A model generated the notes under the pieces. That model did no database searches and was not told the origin of the DNA. It worked only from the letters and a program-made list of their open reading frames with translations. The position numbers and the translations under genes are program-made. Below, piece after piece: positions 1 to 6,624 of a stretch of DNA of 17,821 nucleotides (its first letter is position 1; each line of letters begins with the position of its first letter). Origin of the DNA: Nitrososphaerota archaeon (lineage in GTDB: Archaea; Thermoproteota; Nitrososphaeria; Nitrososphaerales; JAHFOH01); contig JAHFOH010000012.1 in the NCBI GenBank assembly GCA_023266955.1, positions 1 to 17,821 of the forward strand. Direction: 5' to 3'.

Positions 1-465
1 TTCAAAGAACTTATGGAGGAAAAAGGAAAATGCTTGAGCAACTGTCCCTATCTCCGTAGATAGGCCTGCTATCTTCAAGTCTGATCCGATTAGAAGTCCC
101 TCCGCTAGGCTGTGGAAGCTCAAGGCAAGAGCCACCAGATAGGCAAGAGGTAGAAAGTTATTCGCTTCACCTAATCTTCCAAATCGATGTTTGAGGAAAG
201 CAATACCGATAGCCCCTATCGAAAAGGAAAGGACAAGGAGTATCTGTGTGCCACTAACTCTAAGACCGAGGGAGACACCTAGAGCTGATGCATTACTGAT
301 AAAATCTAGGAAAAAACTCATAAAAATTCCTAATGAGAGGCTGGCGAAGATCCATCGCGACGATTCAAGTATTCTTCGACGTAATGCCAGAGGGGAGGCT
401 CCGAGAACGGTCGGGACTAGGCTGATTAAAACGGAAATCGCACCAGCCGTTAGAACATCCACCAT
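1..465 (-). CDS. ZIP-family metal transporter, partial (3' end off the left edge)
   Basis: The minus strand is open from an ATG at 465 to base 1, giving the first 155 residues of a very hydrophobic protein. Two stretches match the metal-site helices of ZIP (SLC39-type) divalent-metal transporters: HSLAEGLLIG, like the HNxPEG motif of helix IV, and near the edge HKFFE, like the HKxPE motif of helix V. In the family these His and Glu residues line the zinc/iron path across the cytoplasmic membrane. An in-frame TAG lies just upstream at 472-474, so the ATG is the natural start. The rest of the protein is outside the window. Family assignment is fairly secure; the metal carried and direction of transport cannot be told. 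A second metal transporter lies about 1.2 kb away on the same strand, which may mean a metal-handling neighbourhood. Confidence 0.78.
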   Translation of the reverse strand, partial: MVDVLTAGAISVLISLVPTVLGASPLALRRRILESSRWIFASLSLGIFMSFFLDFISNASALGVSLGLRVSGTQILLVLSFSIGAIGIAFLKHRFGRLGEANNFLPLAYLVALALSFHSLAEGLLIGSDLKIAGLSTEIGTVAQAFSFFLHKFFE

Positions 466-526
466 AATAGACTAACTCGAAGGCGTGGTGGGTTGATAAA
501 TGAATTGAAAGGTTGAGGCTAGCTCC

Positions 527-1495
527 CTAAATCCAGCGTGGAGCTGAGTCAACTATGCGAGTGATCTGCACCACCTGTCCTGTCTCAAAGGACAGCAAGA
601 TGACGTAAGTGTCTCCCTTGGAAACCGGTCTCAAGATCTCTGAAACTACTTCGAAGGTTGTGAACGGCACGAGGGCCTGACGCGAGATTACGAAGAACGA
701 ATTTGTTCCATTCACTGAGACTGATTTGAGGAGCAGGTTCATGGGGATTAGGCTGTTGGAGCTTAGATTGATTAAGAGTTTTGCTGAACTGATCATCGAT
801 AAGCCAAGAGAGTCCACTATGAATATACCGTTGAACACTGATGCTGCGAGACCAACAACTCTGAAATCGTCTCTAACTGAAGCCCCCTTGTAAACGGTGT
901 AGCTTTGAAGGTAACTTACGACATCAGGAAGGATTCTGGAAAACTGGAGTCTTATGTCGCTCCATTCGCCGCTTGGGATTGTCCGCGAGAGTATTACGCC
1001 TGAACGGGGTACCGCGTCTACCTCCCTTGGGAAATTCCCAATGAATATTCTCGTCGGCACTCTGAGTACGTTATTCCATGTGATGAATGTGATAATTGCT
1101 ATGAAAGAGTTTCCTGAAGTTAGTGTTCCTAAATGTCTGAGTCTAATCCTCATTGCTAACTCAGGGACAATCTTCGCTGAAGGGTTTGGTACGTGGACCA
1201 GTGTGATGTTTGATTCCGGTGTGCCCGCTGCTTCCATTTGTAAGGCGGAATCTTCGGATTGAACTAAACTGTAGGTTGCTGATCCGTGTCTTGTGATGTT
1301 CCAGAATGTTACTCCGTCACGAAAATCGCCATTCTCCAGGATTTCTTGAGTCACAGCATTTGCGTTCAACGTGAAGCTTGCTACTTGCACTGACCAAGGA
1401 GTTACTGCCGATACTAGGATAATCACCAATATCGATAGCGTAATCCCAAGGTAGCGAGTGGGACGCCCCTTGTACACCTGCTTCAATCGCTGCAA
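527..1495 (-). CDS. membrane-anchored surface protein with N-terminal carbohydrate-binding-like segment
   Basis: This 322-aa protein is not assigned to a named family. It has a basic N-terminus, a single hydrophobic helix at about residues 15-35 (signal peptide or anchor), and then an all-beta-looking exported part. Residues 53-67 (LENGDFRDGVTFWNI) resemble the opening of galactose-binding-like or carbohydrate-binding jelly-roll modules, which often begin with LxNGdFexg..W. No catalytic motif is visible. TTG at 1495 is the likely start: a stop (TAA) lies four codons upstream and no ATG is available before the hydrophobic helix. A TATA-like box lies about 33 nt upstream, so the transcript is probably nearly leaderless. 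It is separated by about 150 bases from the transporter gene upstream and likely has its own promoter. Cell-surface location is inferred; sugar binding is a guess. Confidence 0.62.
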   Translation of the reverse strand: MQRLKQVYKGRPTRYLGITLSILVIILVSAVTPWSVQVASFTLNANAVTQEILENGDFRDGVTFWNITRHGSATYSLVQSEDSALQMEAAGTPESNITLVHVPNPSAKIVPELAMRIRLRHLGTLTSGNSFIAIITFITWNNVLRVPTRIFIGNFPREVDAVPRSGVILSRTIPSGEWSDIRLQFSRILPDVVSYLQSYTVYKGASVRDDFRVVGLAASVFNGIFIVDSLGLSMISSAKLLINLSSNSLIPMNLLLKSVSVNGTNSFFVISRQALVPFTTFEVVSEILRPVSKGDTYVILLSFETGQVVQITRIVDSAPRWI

Positions 1496-1523
1496 ATGAG
1501 GCGTTTATCGGAGGACGAAGATG

Positions 1524-1532
1524 GAATAAAAA
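1524..1532 (-). promoter_or_regulatory. TATA-like box for the 527-1495 gene
   Basis: The minus strand reads CTTTTTATT here, centred about 33 nt upstream of the TTG at 1495. With the usual archaeal TATA-to-start-site spacing of about 26-27 nt, transcription would begin only a few bases before the start codon. Confidence 0.45.
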
Positions 1533-1646
1533 GGAGTAGTACGAAACGGGTTTTGCCGCGTCCCTCCAGAACTACTCGGTAGTGGGGACTGCGGCTATAT
1601 AGTAGTTGACTCAGATTCCGTTAAAGTCCAGTTTTTTGCGTTGAGA

Positions 1647-2297
1647 TTATACCGACCCTAGCAGCAGCGCAATGCCATATGCGACACTTAACGTTCCTGC
1701 TCCTACATTGACGAATCTTCTTACTTTATCGCTTCCAAACCTCGTTATAGGATAGTTTAGAATTATGCCGTACAAAATCATGCCTAACACCACTCCGATG
1801 CTAAACGTCGCTACCCCAACGAGAATTCCAAACAGGCTAGTTACCGCTAAGGACACGGTGAACAGGACAAGCAGCTCATCATTGCTGGCCAAGCCATGGA
1901 CGATTCCAATCCCGAACATGTGCTTATGATAGTGCTCCTCCCTAGCTCCGCGAAGGTGGACGTGCGGATGAACATGATCTTCGCCACCGTGCGCATGCCT
2001 ATGCCTATGAAACACGCCAATATCCTTGAATGAGAAGGCTCCCAGCGCTATCAGCATAATCGCTACTGCTGATTCAAACCGGCCTAGAAGAGCTGACAGA
2101 AAGGACTCTCTGAAGTAGTAGAGGATAATGGTAACGACAGTTGCAGTGAGCATATGTCCCACAGCCCAGCTTGCGCTCATCTTTGTAGTATTCTTCAAAG
2201 AATTCGTTCTAGTGAGCAGATTAGATACTGCGACGAGATGGTCTGGGTCATAGCTATGCTTCAGTCCTAGCAGTAATGCAAGCAAAGGAAGCAGCAA
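1647..2297 (-). CDS. NiCoT/UreH-like nickel-cobalt transporter with His-rich loop
   Basis: This 216-aa polytopic membrane protein carries the HX4DH signature of nickel/cobalt transporters in its first helix (H14, D19, H20 in GLKHSYDPDHLVAVSN). A second conserved-looking patch is HGLASNDELLVLF at residues 134-146. Between them, residues 97-126 contain eleven histidines and form a likely cytoplasmic metal-binding loop, as in UreH, HupE and RcnA-type members. The likely role is moving Ni2+ or Co2+ across the cytoplasmic membrane; import or export cannot be decided. The start is TTG at 2297 because an in-frame TAG sits just upstream (2307-2309) with no ATG between. A GGGAGGG ribosome-binding sequence lies about 13 nt before it. 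The gene follows the DUF4331/Tat pair on the same strand after a 67-base gap with its own TATA-like sequence. Confidence 0.8.
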   Translation of the reverse strand: MLLPLLALLLGLKHSYDPDHLVAVSNLLTRTNSLKNTTKMSASWAVGHMLTATVVTIILYYFRESFLSALLGRFESAVAIMLIALGAFSFKDIGVFHRHRHAHGGEDHVHPHVHLRGAREEHYHKHMFGIGIVHGLASNDELLVLFTVSLAVTSLFGILVGVATFSIGVVLGMILYGIILNYPITRFGSDKVRRFVNVGAGTLSVAYGIALLLGSV

Positions 2298-2310
2298 TTC
2301 TCTACACTAC

Positions 2311-2318
2311 ACCCTCCC
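2311..2318 (-). promoter_or_regulatory. Shine-Dalgarno-like site before the NiCoT gene
   Basis: The minus strand reads GGGAGGGT about 13 nt before the TTG start at 2297. The spacing is longer than ideal, but the site supports TTG as the start. A TATA-like CATTAAAC at 2352-2359 would place transcription start near 2329, giving a leader of about 30 nt. Confidence 0.4.
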
Positions 2319-2364
2319 TATGCTGAAGCCCATTGTCCGGTACTCGTTCAGGTTTAATGATCTA

Positions 2365-2847
2365 CTAGCTGGCTCTGAACTCAGTTAGGCTGAGTCTGAA
2401 AGTTGTCCCTCGCAAGTTGAGGAGTACATTGGCCGCTTCTCTGTCGATGCTGAGGTCAAAGGTGCGTGGCTCTCTGAAGCTAGCTCTGTCAGCTGCATCA
2501 TCTATTCTCCCCTTAACCTCCATGGTTTTGCCAAGCTCCACTTTGTTTACGCTAGCGACGAAGCTGGAGCGGGGGAATAGTGGGGCACCTTCAGTAGGTG
2601 GATAGCCTGATGCCACTACCCCTGTTATCAGACCTGAGGCTTTATCCCCGTGCGAGCCATAGCCACGAAGTACTAGAGAGGCGTATGCAGGGAGAGGCGG
2701 GGCGGGTAAAGGACCGACGGCTACGAACTGAAATGACGACTCGGTATTCCGAAGGAGCTTATCAGATAGGTTCAGTCGGGTTAGTACTGGGGCACCGGCA
2801 ACTAGACCGAACGCTTTCAGTGCTTCTCTACGGCTAATTTTATTCAA
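2365..2847 (-). CDS. Tat-exported small protein, unknown function
   Basis: This 160-aa protein starts with a clear twin-arginine signal: SRREALKAF at residues 5-13 matches S/T-R-R-x-F/A-L-K, followed by a short hydrophobic stretch (GLVAGAPVL). The mature part is predicted to leave the cell folded through the Tat pathway. It has a Pro-rich segment (GPLPAPPLPAY) and a likely beta-sandwich C-terminus; I do not recognise a family. The TTG start at 2847 directly follows an in-frame TAA (2848-2850), so no earlier start exists, and it is preceded by GGAGG at 2857-2861 with 9-nt spacing. It begins only 15 bases after the DUF4331 stop codon, so the two genes are almost surely co-transcribed and their products probably act together. 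Confidence 0.72.
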   Translation of the reverse strand: MNKISRREALKAFGLVAGAPVLTRLNLSDKLLRNTESSFQFVAVGPLPAPPLPAYASLVLRGYGSHGDKASGLITGVVASGYPPTEGAPLFPRSSFVASVNKVELGKTMEVKGRIDDAADRASFREPRTFDLSIDREAANVLLNLRGTTFRLSLTEFRAS

Positions 2848-2856
2848 TTATCATTT

Positions 2857-2861
2857 CCTCC
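2857..2861 (-). promoter_or_regulatory. Shine-Dalgarno deciding the TTG start of the Tat protein gene
   Basis: GGAGG on the minus strand lies 9 nt upstream of the TTG at 2847. It sits between the stop of the DUF4331 gene and the start of the Tat gene, as expected for an internal operon cistron. Confidence 0.55.
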
Positions 2862-2862
2862 A

Positions 2863-3837
2863 TCACCAAGGCTCCGCAAGGTACGGAAACGTGTTAAGGA
2901 AAGGTTTGTCATTTGAGTTTACTCCGTCACCTTTGATGGCGGGGGTACGATTAAAGAGGAGCCCTGTGATTACTTGCAATGAAACATCGATTACATCATC
3001 TGCCAAGTTGCGACCGTTTAGGAGAGGTGGAGGATTTGGGTTTACGAAAGCAGTGGGTTTTGAAAGATCGGCAGTCAGTGTGTCTGGTAGGAGAACCTTG
3101 GCTAAGCCTTCGGCTTCGGCTGCCGTTGTTCGTGAGTCAAGCGCCTGAAGAACACCTGTGACGTTCCCTAGAAAATTGGCTTGGTCGTGGACGGGGCTGC
3201 TTGAGTTAAAGAGGTTCTTCTTTTCTTTGGGCATGAAGACTGTATTGATAGCAGGTCTACCCATGCGATCGACCTGGAAGGTACGCCCGCTTCCATCAGG
3301 CATACTAACAGTTGCCCAGACTCCCACGCTTGTGCCTAGATCCGATGTCGGTACTTCAAGGACAATCGAAGATACGTTGAATTTGGCAAAAGTATCCGCG
3401 GCCTCGGGCGCCCCAAAGGCATGGAGACCTAGAAAAGCTAGCAGATCGAAGAAGAATGGGTCATCACGGAGGCCTGCGAAGGCCTTACCGCCTCCATTCA
3501 AGTTAAATGGAGATCCAGTCGCCCCGACACCTATCAATGAGCTACCCCTGCTGACGAAAGTGAGTTGGGTGCCATTTGGGAATGGCTTGACTCTAAAATC
3601 AACCGTGTAGACAATATCTGCCTTTGCGTCTCCGTTGGTATCAATCTTAAACTGGTAGAGGGCATCCCTTGAGAAGGTTGGTTTGATGCCTGCTACCGTG
3701 AATGGGTTAACGTTCAATACAAGAACTGTTTTCGTTAAGTCTTGAGTCCCAGTAGGTGGAGGGTGGAAGACATACAGATCGGTAATATCGACTTTTCCGT
3801 TTAAGGCTACGAATGGTGAGTCCAGATGGTCTGCCAT
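2863..3837 (-). CDS. DUF4331 family protein without signal peptide
   Basis: This 324-aa protein has the marks of the DUF4331 family. The N-terminal MADHLDSP corresponds to the family's SxHxDxP opening, followed by DITDLYVFHPP at about residues 17-27, repeated mentions of TFSRDALYQFKIDTNGD (calcium-loop-like), and a C-terminal FPYLAEPW ending. The function of the family is unknown; members are usually exported. Here the ATG at 3837 directly follows an in-frame TAG (3838-3840) and has a good ribosome-binding site (AAGGTGA, about 6 nt away), so the gene truly encodes no signal peptide. It is followed after 15 bases by a Tat-signal protein. Family assignment is strong from the motifs; the cytosolic or co-exported location is inference. 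Confidence 0.8.
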   Translation of the reverse strand: MADHLDSPFVALNGKVDITDLYVFHPPPTGTQDLTKTVLVLNVNPFTVAGIKPTFSRDALYQFKIDTNGDAKADIVYTVDFRVKPFPNGTQLTFVSRGSSLIGVGATGSPFNLNGGGKAFAGLRDDPFFFDLLAFLGLHAFGAPEAADTFAKFNVSSIVLEVPTSDLGTSVGVWATVSMPDGSGRTFQVDRMGRPAINTVFMPKEKKNLFNSSSPVHDQANFLGNVTGVLQALDSRTTAAEAEGLAKVLLPDTLTADLSKPTAFVNPNPPPLLNGRNLADDVIDVSLQVITGLLFNRTPAIKGDGVNSNDKPFLNTFPYLAEPW

Positions 3838-3842
3838 CTATT

Positions 3843-3848
3843 CACCTT
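3843..3848 (-). promoter_or_regulatory. Shine-Dalgarno for the DUF4331 gene
   Basis: The minus strand reads AAGGTG just 6 nt before the ATG at 3837. It fixes the start and excludes an upstream signal peptide. Confidence 0.55.
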
Positions 3849-3873
3849 GCTGGCTGATGCTCTAAAGATTGCT

Positions 3874-3882
3874 GTATATAGT
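3874..3882 (-). promoter_or_regulatory. TATA box of the DUF4331-Tat operon
   Basis: CTATATACA on the minus strand is a strong archaeal TATA box. It lies about 40 nt upstream of the ATG, predicting a leader of roughly 14 nt that carries the AAGGTG site. Confidence 0.55.
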
Positions 3883-3921
3883 AATTCCCCCAGATTTCAC
3901 CATAATCTACACACTATGAAC

Positions 3922-3940
3922 ACAACCTTGCAAAGGTTGT
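3922..3940. repeat. perfect 8-bp inverted repeat
   Basis: ACAACCTT and AAGGTTGT flank a GCA loop. The element lies in the 132-base gap between the membrane-protein gene (stop at 3970) and the DUF4331 promoter (TATA at 3874-3882), about 30 bases below the stop on the minus strand. It could be an RNA hairpin at the end of the regulator operon or a dyad operator site upstream of the DUF4331 promoter. It has no clear run of T on the minus strand after it. Confidence 0.5.
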
Positions 3941-3969
3941 TTACTCAGTTTACCCGGTCCGGTATCCTA

Positions 3970-4275
3970 CTACTTGTAGGTGATTCTGACTAATGTCGCC
4001 AATCCGATTAGTTGTGCGAGATTGATTAAGAGAAGGTACGTCATCGCCTGATCTACAAAAAGTTCCGCAATCGTCGGGTTACTGAAGAGGAAGAACCACA
4101 AACCTACTATAGCCAGATTCAAGCCTATGAAGAGAAGAGCAAATATAATGAGTCCTACGGTGAAATAGGATTTTAGGGCACGATAATTCTGGGTGTAAGT
4201 GTAGAGAAGAGCTAGAAGGAGACCAATGTTTATGAATGCCACCACGGCGCTGGCCCAGACTGCCGGGGAGACCAA
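3970..4275 (-). CDS. small three-helix membrane protein paired with a regulator
   Basis: This 101-aa protein has three hydrophobic segments at about residues 7-27, 39-64 and 78-97, separated by short loops such as TQNYRALKSY, and almost nothing outside the membrane. It begins 29 bases after the stop of the winged-helix regulator on the same strand, so they probably form an operon. Pairs of a winged-helix protein and a small three-helix membrane protein are common in archaea (in haloarchaea, DUF7521-type proteins as I recall), where the membrane protein may sense a signal or restrain the regulator; no one family is proven here. The start is uncertain: TTG at 4275 has a GAGG too close to it, and GTG codons at residues 10-11 are alternatives. 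Confidence 0.6.
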   Translation of the reverse strand: MVSPAVWASAVVAFINIGLLLALLYTYTQNYRALKSYFTVGLIIFALLFIGLNLAIVGLWFFLFSNPTIAELFVDQAMTYLLLINLAQLIGLATLVRITYK

Positions 4276-4304
4276 TCCTCTACTGTGGCACGAATTTTGA
4301 ATAT

Positions 4305-4694
4305 CTACTTTTGCCCAATTTTAGCCAGTATTTCATTGAAGATGTTAAGATTATCTTGCATTATAGAAGTCAGAAAGTACATAGCGGCATACGCATCTTC
4401 CTTCGAAGGAACGATCAATCCATTCTGAACCAGCGCCTTTACATGATGTTGGACCGTCTTGTAGTCTAGAGCAAGCTCTTTGGATAACTGGTTGGCATTG
4501 CACGGCTTGTCTGAAAGGAGTCGGATGATTCTTGCCCTATTAGGACCCCCTCTCGTTCCCCCTATGAGCTGCCACAATATCCGTCTAAAGCGTGGATCAA
4601 CCGCGTCGCCCTTGCCTAAGCCAGATAGCGCAAGTTTCACGAGTCGTATTATGGGACCAGAGAGCGGTGGCAGGTCTCCACGGGCAAGAAGCAA
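4305..4694 (-). CDS. winged helix-turn-helix transcriptional regulator (ArsR-like)
   Basis: This is a 129-aa protein. Residues 50-98 form a classic archaeal winged helix: PNRARIIRLLSDKPCNANQL, then the recognition helix around DYKTVQHHVKALV, then the wing (NGLIVPSKEDAYAAMYFLT). The N-terminal 45 residues form an additional, possibly helical or dimerising segment. The C-terminal helix (IFNEILAKIGQK) could also serve dimer contacts. No metal-binding Cys cluster typical of ArsR/SmtB is present, with only a single Cys at residue 65. The start is TTG at 4694: there is no ATG upstream before the in-frame stop at 4737-4739, and a TATA box lies about 32 nt before it, indicating a leaderless transcript. 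The three-helix membrane protein follows in the same operon. Targets are unknown; self-regulation or control of nearby genes is likely. Confidence 0.75.
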   Translation of the reverse strand: MLLARGDLPPLSGPIIRLVKLALSGLGKGDAVDPRFRRILWQLIGGTRGGPNRARIIRLLSDKPCNANQLSKELALDYKTVQHHVKALVQNGLIVPSKEDAYAAMYFLTSIMQDNLNIFNEILAKIGQK

Positions 4695-4721
4695 ACCGGG
4701 CGATTGCAGGTATATGTTTGG

Positions 4722-4730
4722 ATATAAAAC
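4722..4730 (-). promoter_or_regulatory. TATA box of the winged-helix regulator operon
   Basis: GTTTTATAT-type sequence on the minus strand, centred about 32 nt upstream of the TTG at 4694. This spacing fits a nearly leaderless message. Confidence 0.5.
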
Positions 4731-4785
4731 ATCGGTTTAGAGCCTGATTCCATCTTCTTGGTCTCAAGCCGATGCAGGAGCATCA

Positions 4786-5802
4786 CTATTCAGGCGTAAA
4801 CCATGGCATTGAGACCAGCTTCGTTGCGTCGATTGGCTTCGCTAATACCCCATACTGAGTCATAACCTCTGATTGATGTTGAAGGGCTTTCCAATCTATG
4901 TATCCGTCGGGATAGGCCTTCCAGAAGAACGTATTGAAGGAGGCATCGGCCGATGCTTTAGAGTCTGCGCCCGAATCTTCACCAGCTTCGAGAGCAGGTG
5001 CAGCCCATCTGACCAAGGTTTCGACCGCTACCTCACGATTTGCCGGATCCATCAGCCAATTACTCGAATCCGCTAATGCACGGGCGACGTTATGGACAAT
5101 CTCAGGATTCTGATTTAGGTACTTCTCCGTCGTCCAGTAAGCGCAGGTGGCGAGCCAAGCCGGCACCTTCGTGTCCAGCCCTGAGCCTCCAGTTGGAACG
5201 CCGAATAGTTTGGTTGAGGGGTCGCCCAACTCCCCTAGCCTCTCGTCCATCAATGGATATCCAGTACCGCTCTTTACCGCGGAACTAGCATAGGGCTGAA
5301 TCATCGCAGCTGCATCGATGATTCCGGCCGACAGAGCATCTCCCATAACCACGTCAGGCACTTTTACAATTCGAAAGTCCTGTTGCGGCGCAAATCCGAT
5401 TTCGGAAAGCCGCACGAGAAACGAAAGGCAGTTCAAGCAATCCTTGCTGGTCTCGTGGACTCCTATACTCTTGCCTCTGAGATCCTCGATTGAATTCGCC
5501 TGGACATCCTTACGAACTATCAGCTGCAGGTTCCCAGGGACATTATTGGCGGTGACGTGTACGAGCTTCAGGTAGATATTCTGACTGCCAGCTAGAGCAA
5601 ACACGAACTGAGGGAGACCGCCTGCAAAGTCGACTTGACCGTTGATTAGTGTGTGCATAGACAAGGAGCCTCCTGAGAATTCAACCAGCTTCACATCCAA
5701 ACCATGCGCTTTGAAGAATCCTTGCTCATACGAGACCCAGACGGGTAGTGAACCCACTACCCTGAAAGTAGCTATTCTGACAGTAAATGGCTCCCTTTTC
5801 AT
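4786..5802 (-). CDS. NMT1/THI5-like (SsuA/TauA-type) substrate-binding protein, no signal peptide
   Basis: The product is 338 aa from ATG at 5802 (342 aa from a TTG at 5814). It has the bilobal periplasmic-binding fold features of the NitT/TauT/THI5 group: FRVVGSLPVWVSYEQGFFKAHGLDVKLVEFSGGS at the N-terminus (read as VxxxG..E.GFF...GL.V), LRGKSIGVHETS in the hinge region, and ALSAGIIDAAAMIQPYASSA. Relatives bind nitrate, sulfonates, bicarbonate or thiamin precursors for an ABC transporter. Two things are odd. There is no signal peptide or lipobox; upstream codons back to the neighbour's stop also encode none. Neither a permease nor an ATPase gene lies nearby. A C126-x2-C129 pair sits where the family binds the domain interface. 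It follows a thioredoxin-like gene by about 60 bases on the same strand and may share its transcript. The ligand is unknown. Confidence 0.72.
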   Translation of the reverse strand: MKREPFTVRIATFRVVGSLPVWVSYEQGFFKAHGLDVKLVEFSGGSLSMHTLINGQVDFAGGLPQFVFALAGSQNIYLKLVHVTANNVPGNLQLIVRKDVQANSIEDLRGKSIGVHETSKDCLNCLSFLVRLSEIGFAPQQDFRIVKVPDVVMGDALSAGIIDAAAMIQPYASSAVKSGTGYPLMDERLGELGDPSTKLFGVPTGGSGLDTKVPAWLATCAYWTTEKYLNQNPEIVHNVARALADSSNWLMDPANREVAVETLVRWAAPALEAGEDSGADSKASADASFNTFFWKAYPDGYIDWKALQHQSEVMTQYGVLAKPIDATKLVSMPWFTPE

Positions 5803-5865
5803 GTTCGTTTTCAAATTTTTGTTTCGGCGTTCAACCCATGAGAGCCACCTATCAGAACCGTTAAC

Positions 5866-6423
5866 CTACGAATGCCACTTTACGGTGCAGCCGAAAGCAG
5901 CCGTTTCAGCTACTGGCACTGCTTCTCCTCTGAGGAGCGCCTCAATTGCATTCCGTAGGTCGTGTTTCATCACTTTTTGCGGGTCTCGACTGTCATCGAC
6001 CCTTCCATGGTATCTCAGTCTTCTTTCAGAGTCGAAGACGTATACTTCAGGAGTAACTCGTGCACCGTAAGCTGTTACAACTGTTTGGTCCTTGTCTCTA
6101 AGGTAAGGAAAATTGTATTCCTTGACTTTCGCCCGCTCAATCATGTTTTCGAAACTGTCCTCTGGAATCCTCTGATCATCATTCGAATTTATCGCAACTA
6201 ATGCCACTCCCCTATCTCTGTAGTCCTGCTGAATCGCTACAAGACGCTCCTCGTACGCCTGCACATACGGACAGTGGTTACAGGTAAACATGATGACTAA
6301 CATCTTCTTGTCGCTGAAATCAGCAAGAGAATAGCTGTTTCCATCGACACCGGGAAGTTTGAAGTCAGGTGCAGGATCTCTGATACGCAATCCTCCCGCC
6401 GGGTTCATCTTTGAGTCAATCAC
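5866..6423 (-). CDS. thioredoxin-like (redoxin/AhpC-TSA) family protein
   Basis: This 185-aa thioredoxin-fold protein begins with the redoxin signature (PAPDFKLPGVDGNSYSLADF), then a CxxC site C48-N-H-C51 (FTCNHCPYV), and the cis-proline P125 in TPEVYVFD. The C-terminus ends AAFGCTVKW, a tail with a third cysteine (C179) that is typical of this thioredoxin subgroup. These residues support thiol-disulfide exchange or peroxide reduction in the cytosol; no signal peptide or membrane helix is present. The start is GTG at 6423 or the ATG at 6408, five codons later. A palindromic AT-rich element lies 17-29 nt upstream of the GTG. The next gene on the strand encodes the substrate-binding protein. 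The family is sure; the exact substrate is not. Confidence 0.82.
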   Translation of the reverse strand: MIDSKMNPAGGLRIRDPAPDFKLPGVDGNSYSLADFSDKKMLVIMFTCNHCPYVQAYEERLVAIQQDYRDRGVALVAINSNDDQRIPEDSFENMIERAKVKEYNFPYLRDKDQTVVTAYGARVTPEVYVFDSERRLRYHGRVDDSRDPQKVMKHDLRNAIEALLRGEAVPVAETAAFGCTVKWHS

Positions 6424-6439
6424 GTTAAGGTATGCTTTT

Positions 6440-6452
6440 GCAAATACTTTGC
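6440..6452. promoter_or_regulatory. palindromic promoter or operator element
   Basis: GCAAA-TAC-TTTGC is a 5-bp dyad with a 3-base centre, just upstream of the thioredoxin-like gene and read on its strand as GCAAAGTATTTGC. It overlaps the place where a TATA box would be expected for a start at 6423 or 6408, so it may be both promoter and repressor site. The evidence is only positional. Confidence 0.25.
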
Positions 6453-6580
6453 GTTAGGGCATTGGAAAGGGAGGGAATCGGCTTCTGCTAATGGTCTTCA
6501 CACTGACTCGCTGAGGACCCTGTGTGATAGTGCTGTTTCGCTCAGATCCCTAGCTTCTTGCTTCAGCCTCCGAGTAAAAG

Positions 6581-6589
6581 TTAAAAATA
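6581..6589 (+). promoter_or_regulatory. TATA box of the thermosome gene
   Basis: TTAAAAATA preceded by purine-rich sequence that could be the BRE (TFB-binding) element. Transcription would start near 6612, leaving a leader of about 25 nt that contains the ribosome-binding site. Confidence 0.5.
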
Positions 6590-6624
6590 GTACTGATTTC
6601 TGCTATTGAACTCTAGGAGAATCT

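Noticed and set aside
191..475. 94-codon plus-strand open frame
   Set aside because: It is antisense to the ZIP-type transporter, whose motifs are clear on the minus strand; the product is basic and low-complexity.
3158..3610. 150-codon plus-strand open frame
   Set aside because: It lies wholly antisense to the DUF4331 gene and has no family-like features.
5642..6070. 142-codon plus-strand open frame across two minus genes
   Set aside because: It is antisense to the substrate-binding and thioredoxin-like genes, both supported by motifs.
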